Shown: positions 62,215 through 64,000 of the stretch, in pieces
Layout of the letters: every line of letters starts with the position of its first letter
How positions within the stretch are numbered: the first letter of the stretch is position 1
NCBI GenBank assembly: GCA_024811115.1
Contig: JAKOGH010001043.1
Location: forward strand, 496,001 to 560,000
Source of the DNA: Terana coerulea
Taxonomy: Eukaryota > Basidiomycota > Agaricomycetes > Polyporales > Phanerochaetaceae
Direction: 5' to 3'
DNA: 64,000 nt
Position numbers and translations under genes: made by a program
Notes under the pieces: generated by a model
What the model was told of the DNA's origin: nothing
Seen by the model: the letters and a program-made list of their open reading frames with translations, nothing else
The model's database searches: none

Positions 62215-63593
62215 TTACTTCTTCGTGGCCTTGATAATAGAAATAGCGACAACGATGGCGACGATGATGAGGATAATGAGGATAATAATGAAGCATATCC
62301 ATCGTTTCTTGCGCGCGGCACGAGCAGAATCGACGGCCTTGTCCGTGTATTGGAGACTGAAGGGATAGTAAGTGAAGAACTCCAGAGACTCGACAGCAAG
62401 TGCACACACCCAAGCTCAGTATCCTTCTCCACTGCGGCCGCAGTCGTCTCGATGACATTGATCTGCTCGTCTTGTTGCTCGACCAGAACGCTCATGTCAT
62501 TGAACAGCTGCGCAAGCTCCGTGAGGGTCTTTTCAATCTTCTTGATGTCTTCGTGCCGCTGTTGAACTTCACCATACGCGGACTTGGCTTCGCCGTATCG
62601 GTTAGAGTTCAAAAGCTACAACTGAGTAAGAAAGGGTCAATTAATCAGGCCAAAGACACATACGGCCTGGCTGAAAATCTGTCCTCCGGAGTCATCGTTG
62701 ACCACTGCCTTAACCTCTTCAGGTGTCGCGTCAGGTTTCACTATGCATGGTAGCGACTCTTTAGTACAGCCCGTCCAGGTTGACAGGATTGAGAAAACAC
62801 GCACCGATCTTGTACTGGCGCTCCATGCGTTGCTTGTACTTTGACCGGAACTGCTGCTCGACAGTCTGGTAGTTCTGAATCGCTTCCACGAACTTCTGCT
62901 TGACAAGAGATGTCTACATGATGTCCTTTTCAGCTCCTAATCGTGCTCGCTAGAGGACTCTGTCGTACCTGCTGCTTCCGGATCTGCGCATCCCTCCCGC
63001 TGCCTGGCTGCCTCTCCAACGCCTTTATGCGGCGCTTCAGCACATTGCTCAAGGCGCTGGTATCAGCTACGAGCTCCTCCAGTTGCTGGGTGTAACGCTG
63101 CGCTGCAGCATCGTCCGTGTTATTCAGCGAGCGGTTGTGCAAGTCCGATATCCGCGACACGCTGTCGTTGTAGTTCCGCAGATCGTCTTGGATGGAAGAA
63201 ATCTAGAGGGAAAGAAGTGAAACATGATGAGACGCCCGAGCGGCATCAAGGCTGTACGAGGGCGGGAGGGACCGACCTCGCTGTAGAAGGCAGACATGCT
63301 GTCTGCGGCGAGGTTGACGTTGCTCTCCTTCGCCAAGGAGTCGAGGCTAGTCTGGCTGTCATACTGTTGCGCGTATGGGTTCTGTCTGGCACCGCCGGTG
63401 GATTGCATGGGGTATGAGTCGCTGTTCGATCGTGTCAACGAGTGTGGCCGCTCCAACAAAACTGCATACTAACGTGGCGACATTCGAGGCTTGCTGAGCC
63501 TGTAGAACCGGTTAGTTAGTCCCGTATCCGGTCGTTTTACATTGTTCAAGAACGACAACCTACCCTCAAGGCTGCGAGTCTATCTCTGGCCAT
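62215..63593 (-). CDS. Plasma-membrane syntaxin, Sso1/Sso2 type t-SNARE
   Basis: Qa-SNARE for exocytic vesicle fusion. A ten-residue first exon (63564-63593, MARDRLAALR) leads through a Gln/Ser-rich head to the Habc bundle (ISSIQDDLRNYNDSVSRISDL, TSALSNVLKRRIKALERQPG). The SNARE motif follows (RHEDIKKIEKTLTELAQLFN, then DMSVLVEQQDEQINVIE) with the central Gln layer, and a C-terminal anchor (WICFIIILIILIIVAIVVAI) ends IIKATKK at 62215. Several short GT-AG introns; the last lies at about 62359-62408 and joins ELG to LQYTDKAVDSAR. Length of about 300 residues matches Sso proteins. No frame break noticed; internal exon edges in 62630-63480 were not all checked. Confidence 0.92.
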
Positions 63594-64000
63594 TCTTGCT
63601 GGTGGTCGTTAGGATCCGTAGGAGGTGGTAGGTAGGGCGACTTGACGAGGTGGATGGTTGAAAAGAAGAGAGGAAAGGATAGCACAGCAGTGACCAGTCA
63701 GCGCTGCGGGAGATGAGTAGGATAGAGGATGAAGGCAGGGAACGAAAGGAGTGAGGCAGTGTTTCGCGAACCAGCACGGGAAGAGCTTGATGGTACCGCT
63801 TGCGTCCCAACTGCGACGAAGCGGAAGTTGCCGCATAAGCGCCGCTGTGCTACGGCCTCCAGCCGCAGTGCGACACCGCAAAGATCAAACGGCCACGGAC
63901 AACCTGTGAATGGGCCGGGGATGGAGGCGTTCAAAGCGAGAAGAACACATAGCACATTCGAAAACTGCCTAAAATCACATCCAGACGGTCGATGTACCCT
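63594..64000. other. Region upstream of the syntaxin gene
   Basis: About 400 bases to the window edge, expected to hold the syntaxin promoter. Frames here lack family features. A gene may begin beyond the edge. Confidence 0.4.

Overview
The window is nuclear DNA of a filamentous basidiomycete, most likely an Agaricomycete; a polypore-type wood fungus is my guess. Genes are dense, on both strands, and cut by many short GT-AG introns of about 49-65 bases. Products include basidiomycete-style F-box/LRR, tetraspan membrane and long low-complexity regulatory proteins. No tRNA, rRNA, CRISPR array or intact transposon was seen.

Layout. 1-2.8 kb: 3' part of C1-tetrahydrofolate synthase, then a cytochrome P450 (3.4-5.4). 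5.7-12.9: spliceosomal SLT11/RBM22, NEDD8 E1 subunit UBA3, 18S rRNA processing factor RCL1 and the TORC1 regulator NPR2. 14.5-20.2: an F-box/LRR protein, a single-pass membrane protein of unknown function and the nuclear-rim protein Nur1. 20.4-26.2: fructose-1,6-bisphosphatase, a four-finger C2H2 factor and a Pmp3-type membrane protein with a long tail. 27.1-34.1: a W/G-rich coiled-coil protein and a secreted PhoD-type phosphatase. 34.3-50.8: four tetraspan membrane-protein genes of two subtypes, all on the minus strand, interleaved with a voltage-gated proton channel (Hv1), a GH5 glucanase, PIG-H and an IST1/TBC locus. 51.7-63.6: the PP4 regulatory subunit PPP4R1, aspartate aminotransferase, an AN1 zinc-finger protein and an Sso1-type syntaxin.

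Themes. The genes are mostly housekeeping and do not form one pathway. The 34-51 kb stretch is rich in cell-surface and endomembrane functions: tetraspans, proton channel, glucanase, GPI synthesis, ESCRT/Rab control. The most unusual observations are a phosphatase gene of about 25 exons with internal exons of 8, 3, 8 and 7 nt; an in-frame splice that would fuse an IST1 domain to a TBC (RabGAP) domain; and an Hv1 channel whose voltage sensor reads R-R-K.

Caution. About ten genes, some expected to be essential (RCL1, for example), carry single-base frame breaks, mostly in short homopolymers. I read most of these as sequencing or assembly indels, not pseudogenes. Exon boundaries below are inferred by eye from splice signals and family conservation.
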